Of a stretch of DNA of 64,000 bases, positions 25,445 to 34,338 are shown one piece after another. The DNA comes from Alloprevotella tannerae. Lineage in GTDB: Bacteria > Bacteroidota > Bacteroidia > Bacteroidales > Bacteroidaceae. The notes under the pieces were generated by a model that was not told where the DNA came from, searched no databases, and saw only the letters and a program-made list of their open reading frames with translations. Positions within the stretch are counted from its first letter, which is position 1. Each line of letters starts with the position of its first letter. The position numbers and the translations under genes are program-made. The DNA is taken from positions 13,123-77,122 of the forward strand of contig JABZGR010000009.1 in the NCBI GenBank assembly GCA_015259125.1, read 5' to 3'.

Positions 25445-26701
25445 TTATCCGTTTTTAGCGTTTTCATCACAATGTTCGATGCGGTAGAGTTTATCTGAAG
25501 GGCGCACACGCTCCGATATAGGAATTGAAATATGCTGTCCCTTTTCCGCATGATCAACGGGCTGCAAATCGTATCTGATCTCCGTCGCTTCAAAATAAAC
25601 AGCGCCCGTAGAAGGGCCGACGACAAGAAGTTTGTCGCCTTTGTTGATAGCGCCGGCCTCAAGCTTAAACTCCGCCACGCCCAATTTTGAATAATATTTT
25701 ACGCCCTTGCCGACATAAACTTTCCGCTCTGTGGCTTCCGAGCCGTACTTCTCGCTCCATTCGCCCAACTTTCGGCCTAAATAATAGCCGTCCCAGAATC
25801 CGCGATTAAAAACTGTGGCGAGGCGTTCATCCCATTCGGCCGTTTTTTCAGAAGAGAAGGTTCCGTCAACAACAGCTTCGAGCGCCTCTTTATAACAGCT
25901 GACGACGGTCGATACGTATTCCGCACTGCGTGCACGCCCTTCGATTTTGAAAACACGAACGCCCGCTGCATACATTTTATCGATGAATCCGATCGTTTTT
26001 AAGTCTTTCGGACTCATAATATACTTGTTGTCCACGTCCAGTTCGACGCCGGTTTCGCGGTCGCGGACCGTATAGCCGCGGCGGCAGACTTGCATACATT
26101 CGCCCCGGTTCGCACTGCGGCCGAGATTGTCCAAAGACAGATAACATTTGCCGCTAATCGCCATACACAAAGCCCCGTGGCAGAACATTTCGATGCGAAT
26201 CCGTTCGCCTGAGGGGCCGCAGAGGTTTTCTGCGACAATCCGGTCGTGGATTTCCTTCACCTGCTCTAAATTTAGCTCCCGCGCCAAGACCACAACGTCC
26301 GCATAATGCGCATAAAACTTCAAAGCATCGATGTTCGAAATGTTCAATTGCGTCGATAGATGCACCTCTTGTCCGATTTCCCGGCAGTAAGTCAAGACGG
26401 CCACATCCGCCGCAATGACCGCCGAGATCGAAGCCGCCTTTGCCGCATCGCAAATCTCGTGCATCAGCGCCAGGTCCTCGCCATATATAATCGTGTTAAC
26501 CGTCAAGTAAGTCTTAACGCCGCGCGCCTCACACGTCGAAGCAATCTCTTTCAAGTCGTCTATCGTGAAGCGATTGGCCGAATGAGCGCGCATATTCAGC
26601 GCCTCTATGCCGAAGTAGATCGAATCTGCGCCGGCTTGCAAGGCGGCCGCCAGACTCTCGCGTGAGCCTACGGGCGCCATTATCTCATAATCTTTCTGCA
26701 T
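25445..26701 (-). CDS. Peptidase U32 family protein (tRNA U34 hydroxylation type)
   Basis: A 418-residue U32 protein. The family hallmark with conserved cysteines is clear: EMFCHGALCMAISGKCYLS followed by NRGECMQVCRRGY, consistent with an iron-sulphur site. The N-terminus MAPVGSRESLAAALQAGADSIYFG is typical. Characterised members (TrhP/YegQ, RlhA) hydroxylate RNA with prephenate as oxygen donor rather than acting as proteases; length fits TrhP-type enzymes that make 5-hydroxyuridine at tRNA position 34. It sits 6 bp before the HAD gene and 29 bp after luxS. Together with dusB this cluster holds two tRNA-modification genes. Confidence 0.9.
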   Translation of the reverse strand: MQKDYEIMAPVGSRESLAAALQAGADSIYFGIEALNMRAHSANRFTIDDLKEIASTCEARGVKTYLTVNTIIYGEDLALMHEICDAAKAASISAVIAADVAVLTYCREIGQEVHLSTQLNISNIDALKFYAHYADVVVLARELNLEQVKEIHDRIVAENLCGPSGERIRIEMFCHGALCMAISGKCYLSLDNLGRSANRGECMQVCRRGYTVRDRETGVELDVDNKYIMSPKDLKTIGFIDKMYAAGVRVFKIEGRARSAEYVSTVVSCYKEALEAVVDGTFSSEKTAEWDERLATVFNRGFWDGYYLGRKLGEWSEKYGSEATERKVYVGKGVKYYSKLGVAEFKLEAGAINKGDKLLVVGPSTGAVYFEATEIRYDLQPVDHAEKGQHISIPISERVRPSDKLYRIEHCDENAKNG

Positions 26702-26730
26702 CGTCTTTCTACTTAATTTTTGAGGGCCGA

Positions 26731-27222
26731 TCAGCAGCCTTCACTTACGGGATACACTAAGTTGCGTGCCGATATTTCTTCGAGCGTTTCCTCTACATAC
26801 TTACGTGCTTCAGCGCGAGCGCCGTCTAAGTCGTGCAGTTGCCAATTGCCGCAATCTTTCGCGTTAGCCCCCGGTATTTCGTCGTCAAAATCTGCCACGA
26901 ACGCAAAACCGCGGCGCAGCAAGTCGACCATATCCTTCGAACTCAAATCGCCGCGCACCAACAAATAAAAACCCGTAAGGCAACCCATCGGGCCCCAATA
27001 AATGATTCGATCGCGCCATTCCCCATCATTGCGCAAGAAAGTAGCCATCAAGTGTTCGATGGTGTGCGCTGCGGCCGGCGTCATCACTGGTTCAGCATTG
27101 GGGCGCTTGAGGCGGACATCGAAAGTCGTGATTACTTCTACGCCCACACGATCTTTGCGCGAAACGTATATGCCGCGCTCCAAGCGCGTATGATCTATCG
27201 TAAAGCTAGGTATCTTCTGCAT
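26731..27222 (-). CDS. luxS: S-ribosylhomocysteine lyase
   Basis: A 163-residue LuxS, which splits S-ribosylhomocysteine into homocysteine and the precursor of autoinducer-2. Metal ligands are His53 and His57 (HTIEH) and Cys124 (AKDCGNW); the catalytic Cys81 lies in GPMGCLTG. The start MQKIPSFTIDHTRLERGIYVS is the family start; the frame extends upstream but without support. It leads a six-gene leftward unit (luxS, U32, HAD, ribF, CPBP, dusB). It recycles the product of SAM-dependent methylation and so connects to metK at 15 kb. Confidence 0.96.
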   Translation of the reverse strand: MQKIPSFTIDHTRLERGIYVSRKDRVGVEVITTFDVRLKRPNAEPVMTPAAAHTIEHLMATFLRNDGEWRDRIIYWGPMGCLTGFYLLVRGDLSSKDMVDLLRRGFAFVADFDDEIPGANAKDCGNWQLHDLDGARAEARKYVEETLEEISARNLVYPVSEGC

Positions 27223-27340
27223 CTCTTTTTTACAATTTTCGGCAGCACCCGAAGGCGTTGCCGTGCTATTTTTGTGCAAAAATACAATTTGAAGCACAAA
27301 CAAAAAAGCGCAATAGTCTGTTTTTCATCTCCGCTTGTCG

Positions 27341-27348
27341 TATCTTTG
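27341..27348 (+). promoter_or_regulatory. -7 element for the cation exchanger gene
   Basis: TATCTTTG lies 27 nt before the GTG start codon. No clear TTTG box was found at the right distance upstream, so only the -7 part is claimed. Confidence 0.45.
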
Positions 27349-27375
27349 CAGTCGATACTCCATAATAAAAACCAC

Positions 27376-28302
27376 GTGATTGTAGATATTATTTTCATCG
27401 TCCTTGGAATGGTTGCCGTCGTTTGGGGCGCCGACCGCTTTACTGACGGCGCGAGCTCCATCGCCACGCGTCTCAATGTGCCGCAAATCATTATTGGCCT
27501 CACGGTCGTAGCCTTTGGCACTTCGCTGCCCGAGTTTTGCGTCAGCTTTGTTTCAGCCCTCAAGGGCACGTCCGGATTAGCCGTTGGCAATGTCGTGGGT
27601 AGCAATATCTTCAATTCACTTTTGATCGTCGGTGCTACGGCTGCCATCTCCCCAATGCTGATGCGGCCCTCATTAGTGAAGCGCGATATGCCCATGTTGT
27701 TTGGCATTTCGCTCATCTTCCTCCTCCTCGTATGGGACGGCTTCTTGTCGCGCATCGACAGCTTGCTGCTCTTACTCATCTTTGTGGCCTATATGTGGCA
27801 GACCATTCGCCAAGCCAAAGTCGGAGAGGCCGAAGGCAGCGCATCGCCGCGCTATGGCCGTTGGGGAAGTTGGCTTTTTGTCATCGTCGGACTGGCTTGC
27901 TTGATCGTAGGTAGCAATATCTTCGTCAGTGGCGCTTCCGGCGTAGCCCACAGGTTGCACGTCTCCGAAGCCGTCATTGGTTTGACCGTCGTCGCAGGCG
28001 GCACGTCGCTCCCCGAGTTGGCCACCAGCATCATTGCCGCGCGAAAGGGACAAACGGACATTGCCCTTGGCAACGTCGTTGGCAGCAATTTGTTTAACAT
28101 CCTCTTTATTCTCGGTGTGACGGGCGCTGTTTCGCCCATGTACTTAGGCGGTGTGACGATGATCGACTTTGCTATGCTGATCGGCAGTACGGTATTGTTG
28201 TGGTGCTTCTCGGCTACGAAGCTCCGCCTCGACCGTTGGGAGGGCGTTACGCTCTTAATCGTTTTCGTAGGTTACATGAGCTGGCTCATCTATTCGGCCT
28301 AA
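27376..28302 (+). CDS. Calcium/sodium antiporter, CaCA family (YrbG-like)
   Basis: A 308-residue inner-membrane exchanger with about ten helices and internal duplication. Both alpha repeats are present: GLTVVAFGTSLPEFCVSF with GNVVGSNIFNSLLIVG in the first half, and GLTVVAGGTSLPELATSI with GNVVGSNLFNILFILG in the second. The translation start is most likely GTG at 27376 (VIVDIIFIVLGM); the longer frame running back to 26833 crosses luxS on the other strand and is not supported. It probably exports calcium in exchange for sodium. It is divergent from luxS. Confidence 0.92.
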   Translation: MIVDIIFIVLGMVAVVWGADRFTDGASSIATRLNVPQIIIGLTVVAFGTSLPEFCVSFVSALKGTSGLAVGNVVGSNIFNSLLIVGATAAISPMLMRPSLVKRDMPMLFGISLIFLLLVWDGFLSRIDSLLLLLIFVAYMWQTIRQAKVGEAEGSASPRYGRWGSWLFVIVGLACLIVGSNIFVSGASGVAHRLHVSEAVIGLTVVAGGTSLPELATSIIAARKGQTDIALGNVVGSNLFNILFILGVTGAVSPMYLGGVTMIDFAMLIGSTVLLWCFSATKLRLDRWEGVTLLIVFVGYMSWLIYSA

Positions 28303-28502
28303 AGTCGCGCAGGCGGCCTTTGCAAGGCCTCGAAGGCTCGCTCCCTTTTTTGCAGCCTCGGCCGGTAAAGGCTTCCGCCTCATTTGTCGATCATAAAATA
28401 CAGACAATCGGTCCTCATTGCCGGACAATGCAAGGCAAGCGGGCCGATTTTTTCGTCTCCATACGTCACGCAAAATTCCCCGCGGTCCACTTGCGCCGTG
28501 TA

Positions 28503-28590
28503 CGCTCACGAGCGTACATTCGTTTCATCACGAGCGTAGACCTTTTTCATCACGAGCGTAAACCTTTTTTATCGTGAGCGCAAACGGCGT
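28503..28590. repeat. 22-bp-period array, locus 3
   Basis: Units start at 28507, 28529, 28551 and 28573, all 22 bp apart; three share CACGAGCGTA and the last is CGTGAGCGCA. Inverted ends are GCTCACGA and TCGTGAGC. The 730-bp gap between the exchanger and dapB contains this array and the promoter-like repeats nearer dapB, but no supported gene. Confidence 0.85.
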
Positions 28591-28865
28591 TTTCTTGCTT
28601 TCGTTGGTTATGGATTTGATTATGAGCTGTTTTTATGTGGATTTATATGGCGGTAGACGAGACTTGCGGATGCCGAAGCGCCCACTTGCCGGATTGTTGA
28701 GGGCTTGCGCGTGTAGTATGCTCTTTCTTCTCCTTGGTGTGGCGTTCTTAAAGGGCGCAGTGCGGGATATGTGGGGTGAAAAAGGGTGGGGCAGGGTTGG
28801 CAATCAGTCGTTACGCATGCTGATAAAGGGATAGAAAGTAAACTTTCTGCTTGTTTCTACTCGCT

Positions 28866-29005
28866 ACTTGCACTATCTTTGCATAAGATAGGCGGCGTCT
28901 CGGCAATTAAAGCGAGCTTTATTGCGCTCAACTTGCACTATCTTTGCATAAGATAGGCGGCAAGACGCGCTTGGGCAAGCTTTCCGGCGCTCGACTTGCA
29001 CTATC
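28866..29005 (+). repeat. Promoter-bearing tandem repeats upstream of dapB
   Basis: A 31-bp sequence beginning ACTTGCACTATCTTTGCATA occurs identically at 28866-28896 and 28931-28961, and its first 12 bp recur at 28994-29005 (spacings 65 and 63). Each full copy contains a consensus -7 box TATCTTTG within a palindrome (CTATCTT, loop, AAGATAG). The first copy has TTG at 28851-28853, about 20 nt upstream of its -7 box. They may be tandem promoters for dapB-lepB-wbqC, or a small repeat that supplies promoters. Confidence 0.65.
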
Positions 29006-29032
29006 CGAATAAAAAGAAATACAATCAGACTT

Positions 29033-29785
29033 ATGAAGTTTGCACTAATAGGCTATGGTAAAATGGGGCGGATGATCGAACAGATCGCGCTCAGCAGAGG
29101 TCACGAGATCGTTTGCACCATAGATGTAGATAATCGAGAAGATTTCAGTACGGAGGCTTTCCGCTCAGCGGACGTAGCCATCGAATTTACAACGCCGACG
29201 GCAGCTTACGACAACTATGTGCGCGCTTTCCAAGAAGGCGTGAAGGTTGTGAGTGGATCTACGGGTTGGCAACGTGAGCATCAGGATGACGTGATGCGAC
29301 TGATTGAGCAAGGAAATACGCTCTTCTGGGCGTCAAACTTTTCCGTGGGCGTGGCGCTCTTTAGCGCGGTCAATCGCTATCTGGCCGCGCTGATGAATAA
29401 GTTTGAGGACTACGACGTGCGTATGGAGGAAACCCACCACGTCCACAAGTTGGACGCACCGAGTGGGACGGCCATCACGCTGGCCGAAGACTTGCTCCAA
29501 CGCCTCGACCGCAAGCACCGTTGGGAGTTGAACGAATTTCATAAAGCTGACGGCAGCGTGGAGCGGCAGCAGCATTTGGCACCCGATACGCTGGCCGTAG
29601 ACGCTTACCGGCGCGATGAAGTGCCCGGCACGCACACGATTGTCTACGATTCGCCGGCCGACAGTATCCGCATTACGCACGAAGCCCACAGCCGCGAAGG
29701 CTTTGCGCTCGGCGCCGTGATGGCGGCTGAATATACGGCCCGACATACGGGTCTGTTGACAATGAAAGACCTCTTTGATTTTTAA
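29033..29785 (+). CDS. dapB: 4-hydroxy-tetrahydrodipicolinate reductase
   Basis: A 250-residue DapB, which reduces the dihydrodipicolinate precursor on the route to diaminopimelate and lysine. The nucleotide-binding N-terminus FALIGYGKMGRMI, EFTTPTAAYDNY, SGSTGW, and the catalytic segment ETHHVHKLDAPSGTAITLAE are present; the C-terminus has HEAHSREGFALGA. It leads a tight three-gene unit with lepB (21 bp gap) and wbqC. Confidence 0.96.
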   Translation: MKFALIGYGKMGRMIEQIALSRGHEIVCTIDVDNREDFSTEAFRSADVAIEFTTPTAAYDNYVRAFQEGVKVVSGSTGWQREHQDDVMRLIEQGNTLFWASNFSVGVALFSAVNRYLAALMNKFEDYDVRMEETHHVHKLDAPSGTAITLAEDLLQRLDRKHRWELNEFHKADGSVERQQHLAPDTLAVDAYRRDEVPGTHTIVYDSPADSIRITHEAHSREGFALGAVMAAEYTARHTGLLTMKDLFDF

Positions 29786-29806
29786 CACAAATAGTACGAA
29801 AATACG

Positions 29807-31258
29807 ATGAAACCGACAAAAAAAGACCTCATCAAGTGTGTCGTTTATACGCTGCTCTACCTGCTCTTCCTGTATTGGGTGGAGAGTTTTTGGGGCTTGC
29901 TCGTCCTGCCCTTGATCTTCGACGCTTACATCACGAAGCGCATCAAATGGGGTTGGTGGAAGAAACTGAAAAATACGACGGCACGCAAAGCTATGGGCTG
30001 GGTCGACGCGATCGTCTTTGCCTTGGTGGCCGTTTACTTTCTCAATCAATTTTTCTTTCAAAACTTCGTCATCCCTTCTTCCTCTTTGGAGAAGACGATG
30101 CTCACGGGCGATTACCTTTTGGTAAGTAAGCTTTCTTACGGACCGCGCATTCCGCAGACGCCACTCTCGATGCCGCTGGTGCAACATACGCTGCCGATAC
30201 TCAATTGTCAGAGTTACATCAATTATCCCCATTGGGATTATCGGCGCGTGAAGGGCTTCGGACGCCCCGAACTGAACGACATCGTCGTATTCAATTATCC
30301 CTCGGGCGATACCGTGGCGGCCAATGCGCAGGATCAGGACTTCTATCGTTTGGTTTACCAGATCGGCGACCAACTGCTCACGCAACAGGGCGCTATGTCG
30401 CAACCTTTTTCGTCCACGATCAACGGCGGGCAGACGTATGAGACGCAGCAGGCGGCTTTTCGCCGGATCTATGCGGCCGGACGCGCCTTTATGGAGATGA
30501 ACCAAGGCGAGACGGGGCGCATTTTGTCGAGACCCGTTGACCGCAGAGAGAATTACGTGAAGCGCTGCGTTGGACTTCCGGGGCAAATGTTGCAAATTCG
30601 TCAAGGCCGAATCTACCTTGATGGCAAGGAAAATCCGCTCCCCGAAGAGGTGCAGTTCTGCTACGAAGTGCAATTTAAGATGCTACCGGCCGAAGATGAG
30701 CGCAAGGACTTGGGCATCACGAACGAAGACCTCTCGCAACCCGTACCTGAGAAGCAGTTGGCCTACTACATGCCACTGACAAAAAGAGTGGTCGACTATT
30801 TCCGCCAACACAAAGAACTCGTAGCTTCCGTCAAGCCCTACGAACCCAAAGTAGATTGGCTCTATCCGCAAAACATGGTGAAGCGCTGGACGACCTCCAA
30901 CTACGGCCCGCTGTGGATTCCGAAAAAAGGCGCAAGCCTGAAGCTTACGCTCTATAACCTGCCGATCTACGAACGCCCCATTCGCGTCTACGAAGGCAAT
31001 GATTTGCAGGTGAAAAATGGGAAGATCTACATCAACGGTAAGCAGACGGATACCTATCGCTTTAAGATGGACTACTACTGGATGATGGGCGATAACCGCG
31101 ACAACTCTGCCGATTCGCGCTTCTGGGGTTTCGTGCCCGAAGATCACATCGTCGGGAAGCCGCTCCTCGTGTGGCTCTCGCTCGATAAGGATTATGGACT
31201 CTTCGATGGGAAGATTCGATGGAATAGAATATTGAAAAACGTCTCGAAGATCCATTGA
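29807..31258 (+). CDS. lepB: Signal peptidase I (large Bacteroidetes form)
   Basis: A 483-residue type I signal peptidase, anchored by N-terminal membrane helices (about 10-40 and 66-86), with the catalytic domain in the periplasm. The nucleophile is in the segment FVIPSSSLEKTML, most likely Ser93. The general-base Lys252 lies in ENYVKRCVGLPGQ after an insertion of over 100 residues. The C-terminal box MMGDNRDNSADSRFWGFVPEDHIVGKPL is conserved. The overall size is well above the E. coli enzyme (324) and is usual for this phylum. Confidence 0.95.
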   Translation: MKPTKKDLIKCVVYTLLYLLFLYWVESFWGLLVLPLIFDAYITKRIKWGWWKKLKNTTARKAMGWVDAIVFALVAVYFLNQFFFQNFVIPSSSLEKTMLTGDYLLVSKLSYGPRIPQTPLSMPLVQHTLPILNCQSYINYPHWDYRRVKGFGRPELNDIVVFNYPSGDTVAANAQDQDFYRLVYQIGDQLLTQQGAMSQPFSSTINGGQTYETQQAAFRRIYAAGRAFMEMNQGETGRILSRPVDRRENYVKRCVGLPGQMLQIRQGRIYLDGKENPLPEEVQFCYEVQFKMLPAEDERKDLGITNEDLSQPVPEKQLAYYMPLTKRVVDYFRQHKELVASVKPYEPKVDWLYPQNMVKRWTTSNYGPLWIPKKGASLKLTLYNLPIYERPIRVYEGNDLQVKNGKIYINGKQTDTYRFKMDYYWMMGDNRDNSADSRFWGFVPEDHIVGKPLLVWLSLDKDYGLFDGKIRWNRILKNVSKIH

Positions 31259-31974
31259 TGGAAAATCAGGAGTACGACTTACACCAAAATATAAAAGGGC
31301 GGCCGCTTACTCGTGAAGCCGCCCTTTTATCGTCGCTATACTTGGGACCGGTGCAGTACTATTCCAAACTCTATGCTTGCGATGCCGTCGTCGAAGATCG
31401 CGGCGAGCACTTTGAAAAGCAGAGTTTCCGCAATCGTATGTGCATTGCCGCCGCCGGCGGACCGCTCGAACTGACCATCCCGATTGTCAGAGACGGCCGT
31501 ATGCGGCAGCCGATGCGCGAAGTGCGCATCAGCGATCACGGTCGTTGGCAACATCTGCACTGGACGGCCTTGGTTTCGGCTTATGAAAACAGTCCTTATT
31601 TTGAATATTACGCCGATGATTTCCGCCCTTTCTATGAAAAACCTTTTCATTATTTGGTCGACTTCAACGCAGGTTTGCAGCAGACGGTCTGCGACTTGCT
31701 CCAAATCTCTCCGAAGCGCGAGGTGGCGGACCATTATATAGATATTGTCCCGCCCGATTGCGTTGATTATCGCACTTTGATCCACCCCAAGCGTTCTTGG
31801 ACTGAAGATCCGCATTTTCGTCCGGCACCTTATTATCAGGTATTCCAAGACAGGTTGGGCTTTCTGCCGAATATGAGCATCGTAGACCTGCTGTTTACGA
31901 TGGGGCCTGAGGCCCGCTTGATCTTGCGCGCTTCTTTTTGCGCAAACAAGGCTCTCAACGTACTTAAATCTTGA
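31258..31974 (+). CDS. WbqC-like family protein
   Basis: A 238-residue member of the WbqC family, named after an O-antigen cluster gene and of unknown reaction; some members are thought to act in sugar or glycolipid biosynthesis. Family features are LYLGPVQYYSKLY, FRNRMCIAAAGGPLELTIPI, HWTALVSAYENSPYFEYY and the C-terminal SIVDLLFTMGPEA. The ATG at 31258 overlaps the lepB stop (TGATG). About 35 nt inside this start lies a perfect 11-bp hairpin followed by T residues (31293-31328), unusual within coding sequence. The first about 22 residues are not conserved-looking, so the true start could be a non-ATG codon near LYLGP. Confidence 0.85.
   Translation: MENQEYDLHQNIKGRPLTREAALLSSLYLGPVQYYSKLYACDAVVEDRGEHFEKQSFRNRMCIAAAGGPLELTIPIVRDGRMRQPMREVRISDHGRWQHLHWTALVSAYENSPYFEYYADDFRPFYEKPFHYLVDFNAGLQQTVCDLLQISPKREVADHYIDIVPPDCVDYRTLIHPKRSWTEDPHFRPAPYYQVFQDRLGFLPNMSIVDLLFTMGPEARLILRASFCANKALNVLKS
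31293..31328 (+). terminator. Terminator-like hairpin inside the 5' end of the wbqC-like gene
   Basis: AAAAGGGCGGC and GCCGCCCTTTT form an 11-bp perfect stem with a 14-nt loop, ending in TTTTAT, 35 bp past the lepB stop. It has every hallmark of the lepB terminator yet overlaps the downstream open frame. Confidence 0.7.
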
Positions 31975-32177
31975 CGCTGCGCGGGCGATATTCTTCTTCG
32001 CGGGGTCTTTTTCCTTTCTTTATGTAGCGGTTCTGCAAGCGAAAGATTGCTGATAAGCGGCAAAAACTTTTCGTTATGACGTTGTGAGTAGAAATATTTA
32101 CAGCTTTCTTTGCACAGATAAGCGTATTTTTCATTTTTAATCTGTAAATTTACACCGTTTCTTTAATCATAACTATT

Positions 32178-34085
32178 ATGAGAGCATACAAAACCTTACT
32201 TCTCCTCTCTTTTTGCCTGCCCTTTTTGGCGGCACTTTTTTCCACTGAGGCACTGGCCCAGTCCTCTAACAGTGTAACGCTCACCACGCGGCGCGAAATC
32301 GGTCACGAACTTGGCCTGCGCTTGAAAGGCGACCGCGAGACGTTTAGCTTTGAAGGCTTAGACGACGTCTGGGAAGACGAAGGCGTGTTTATCGGAAAGA
32401 TAAGTTCGCAAACCATTACCGTCAAGGGCGAATTTAAAAGTTTCAACTGCACCGAGTGCGACGTAGACAGCTTTATTGTTAACGAAGCGCCGACCTTAGA
32501 GACCTTGATCCTCGACAAAAACAACCTGCAAAAAATCGACTTGAAGAAGTGTGATAAATTGACGTGGTTAAGTCTGATTCAAAATTACTTTACAGAACTT
32601 GACTTGCGTGAGAATCCTACGCTTAAGCGCCTCTATTGCTCGTTTAACCGATTGACGAAACTGGACATCTCTCAGAATGGCCTGCTTTACCTCTTAGATT
32701 GCTCTAATAACGCCCTTGATACGCTCGACATCCGCCCGCTGAAGAATCTGTGGTATCTCTATTGTATGCAAAACAACTTGCGCCAATTGTACCTCCCCGG
32801 CGACGGACAGCTGAAGAGTCTGCATTGCTATAATAATAAAATCAAATACAGCAATATGACGCAGATGATGAATGACCTGCCTAACCGCAAGGGCACAAGT
32901 TATTCTTGCCGTGTAGCCGTGTTTGATGACAATGCTGAACAAGTAGAGCATAACCGCTGCTTGGATAGCGATGCGGCCATTGCAACGGATAAGAATTGGA
33001 GCGTAATCACGGCCAAAGGCTCTCCCTATGCCGGCATCACGCCGCCCGATCCTACTTTGATTGTGAATCTCACCACCGAGCGTGAAATTGGTGATACTTT
33101 GCGTCTGACTTTCGATGCTGACGATGAGCCGATACTTGAAGGACTTTCTATGCTCGACTATGTCAACAACCAACAGATCGACTGCCGCGTAACGGCTAAT
33201 GAGATTAAAGTGAGCGGCGTTATTCGCGACTTGCGTGCCGACAGTTGCAGCTTGAAGACGATCGACTTTGAGCGCGCTGACCAGTTGCAACAACTGCGTT
33301 GCAAGGGCAATAAGTTGCAGCAAATGGACCTGACGGCTTGTAAGCACCTCACTTATCTTAATTGCGAGGACAACGCATTAGAGACGCTGACGCTTTCTTC
33401 CGGCGTGCAGCTCGATACGTTGCGCTGTGCCGGCAACCGCTTGAGCGCGTTGAAGACTGAGTCCGATACGACTTTGCGTTACCTCGATTGCAGCCGTAAC
33501 CAGCTTGAAACGCTTCAATTAGGCTCACATCCTAATCTCACTTACCTTAACTTCTCCGAGAATAAGCTCAACGGCTTCACGCTGAAGGCTGATAGCTGCG
33601 CGGCCTTGACCGACATCATCGCTTATGGCAACCATTTCAGTGCCGAGGCAACGCACAAATTTATGAGCAGCTTGCCCGAATATGAGAAGAAAGACGGCCA
33701 TCAGTTGATTTGGGTCGATTCTGAAGCTTATACACCCGAAGAAATGAATGCTTATGCACAAGAAGATCTCGACGCAGCACACGCAAAGGGTTGGGAAGTG
33801 TATGATAACAAGGGTGGAAAGCCTGAGATTTTAGTTGTTACCGGCTTGCACAATATTGCCGCAGGGGCAGCAAGCGCTTGGCAATTGCAAGTTACCGGCG
33901 AAGGTATACAAATCAGTGGCGCTCCCGAGCGCGCTACTTACCGCTTGAGCGATGAAGCCGGACGCTTACTGCAAAGTGGCTACACGGATGCCACCGGAAA
34001 AGCAAATGTAGCGTTCAAAGCCAACAAAGCGCGCGTTTATATCTTGACTGTAGGCCGCGAAAGTCTTAAGTTTATGATGCCCTGA
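32178..34085 (+). CDS. Surface leucine-rich repeat protein (internalin-J-like)
   Basis: A 635-residue exported protein: signal peptide (1-28, ending EALAQ), then two homologous modules, each opening with a TLTTxREIG or NLTTEREIGDTLRL segment (about 33 and 291) and continuing into six to eight leucine-rich repeats of the form LxxLxCxxNxLxxLDL. A C-terminal module (about 555-635) with ATYRLSDEAGRLLQSG and RVYILTVGRESLKF resembles type IX secretion sorting domains. The layout recalls InlJ of Porphyromonas gingivalis, involved in biofilm formation and adhesion. Function here is inferred as adhesion or ligand binding at the cell surface. It is a single transcript with a strong terminator. Confidence 0.85.
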   Translation: MRAYKTLLLLSFCLPFLAALFSTEALAQSSNSVTLTTRREIGHELGLRLKGDRETFSFEGLDDVWEDEGVFIGKISSQTITVKGEFKSFNCTECDVDSFIVNEAPTLETLILDKNNLQKIDLKKCDKLTWLSLIQNYFTELDLRENPTLKRLYCSFNRLTKLDISQNGLLYLLDCSNNALDTLDIRPLKNLWYLYCMQNNLRQLYLPGDGQLKSLHCYNNKIKYSNMTQMMNDLPNRKGTSYSCRVAVFDDNAEQVEHNRCLDSDAAIATDKNWSVITAKGSPYAGITPPDPTLIVNLTTEREIGDTLRLTFDADDEPILEGLSMLDYVNNQQIDCRVTANEIKVSGVIRDLRADSCSLKTIDFERADQLQQLRCKGNKLQQMDLTACKHLTYLNCEDNALETLTLSSGVQLDTLRCAGNRLSALKTESDTTLRYLDCSRNQLETLQLGSHPNLTYLNFSENKLNGFTLKADSCAALTDIIAYGNHFSAEATHKFMSSLPEYEKKDGHQLIWVDSEAYTPEEMNAYAQEDLDAAHAKGWEVYDNKGGKPEILVVTGLHNIAAGAASAWQLQVTGEGIQISGAPERATYRLSDEAGRLLQSGYTDATGKANVAFKANKARVYILTVGRESLKFMMP

Positions 34086-34116
34086 GTAGACGCTCAGTAA
34101 CCCTTTATATATTTGT

Positions 34117-34158
34117 AGCGCCACTCCTGTCGTTGAAGATAGGAGTGGCGCTCTTTTT
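34117..34158 (+). terminator. Terminator of the LRR gene
   Basis: AGCGCCACTCCT and AGGAGTGGCGCT form a perfect 12-bp stem followed by CTTTTTC. Confidence 0.9.
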
Positions 34159-34338
34159 CTGTTTACGACCCACGGAGAAAGACGCCCGCGCAGCGCCCAC
34201 AATCCGCTGGCTTCCGCTATCTTTGCAGTTGCCGATTGCGCTGCTTCGCGGGCTTTGAAGGCTGAGAGGCGCGCAGCGCAGACGTGTTGGCGGCTTCGCC
34301 GCACGATCTGTACAATTATACAATACGTCTTGAGCAAC

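Noticed and set aside
26833..27375. Upstream extension of the cation exchanger frame across luxS
   Set aside because: The extension is antisense to luxS; the -7 box and the GTG at 27376 give the natural start.
28574..28834. 86-codon plus-strand frame between the exchanger and dapB
   Set aside because: It begins inside a 22-bp array, has no promoter or family resemblance, and its hydrophobic stretch is not convincing.
29333..30673. 446-codon minus-strand frame opposite dapB and lepB
   Set aside because: It lies antisense to two clear conserved genes and its translation resembles nothing; high-GC codon structure keeps the opposite frame open.
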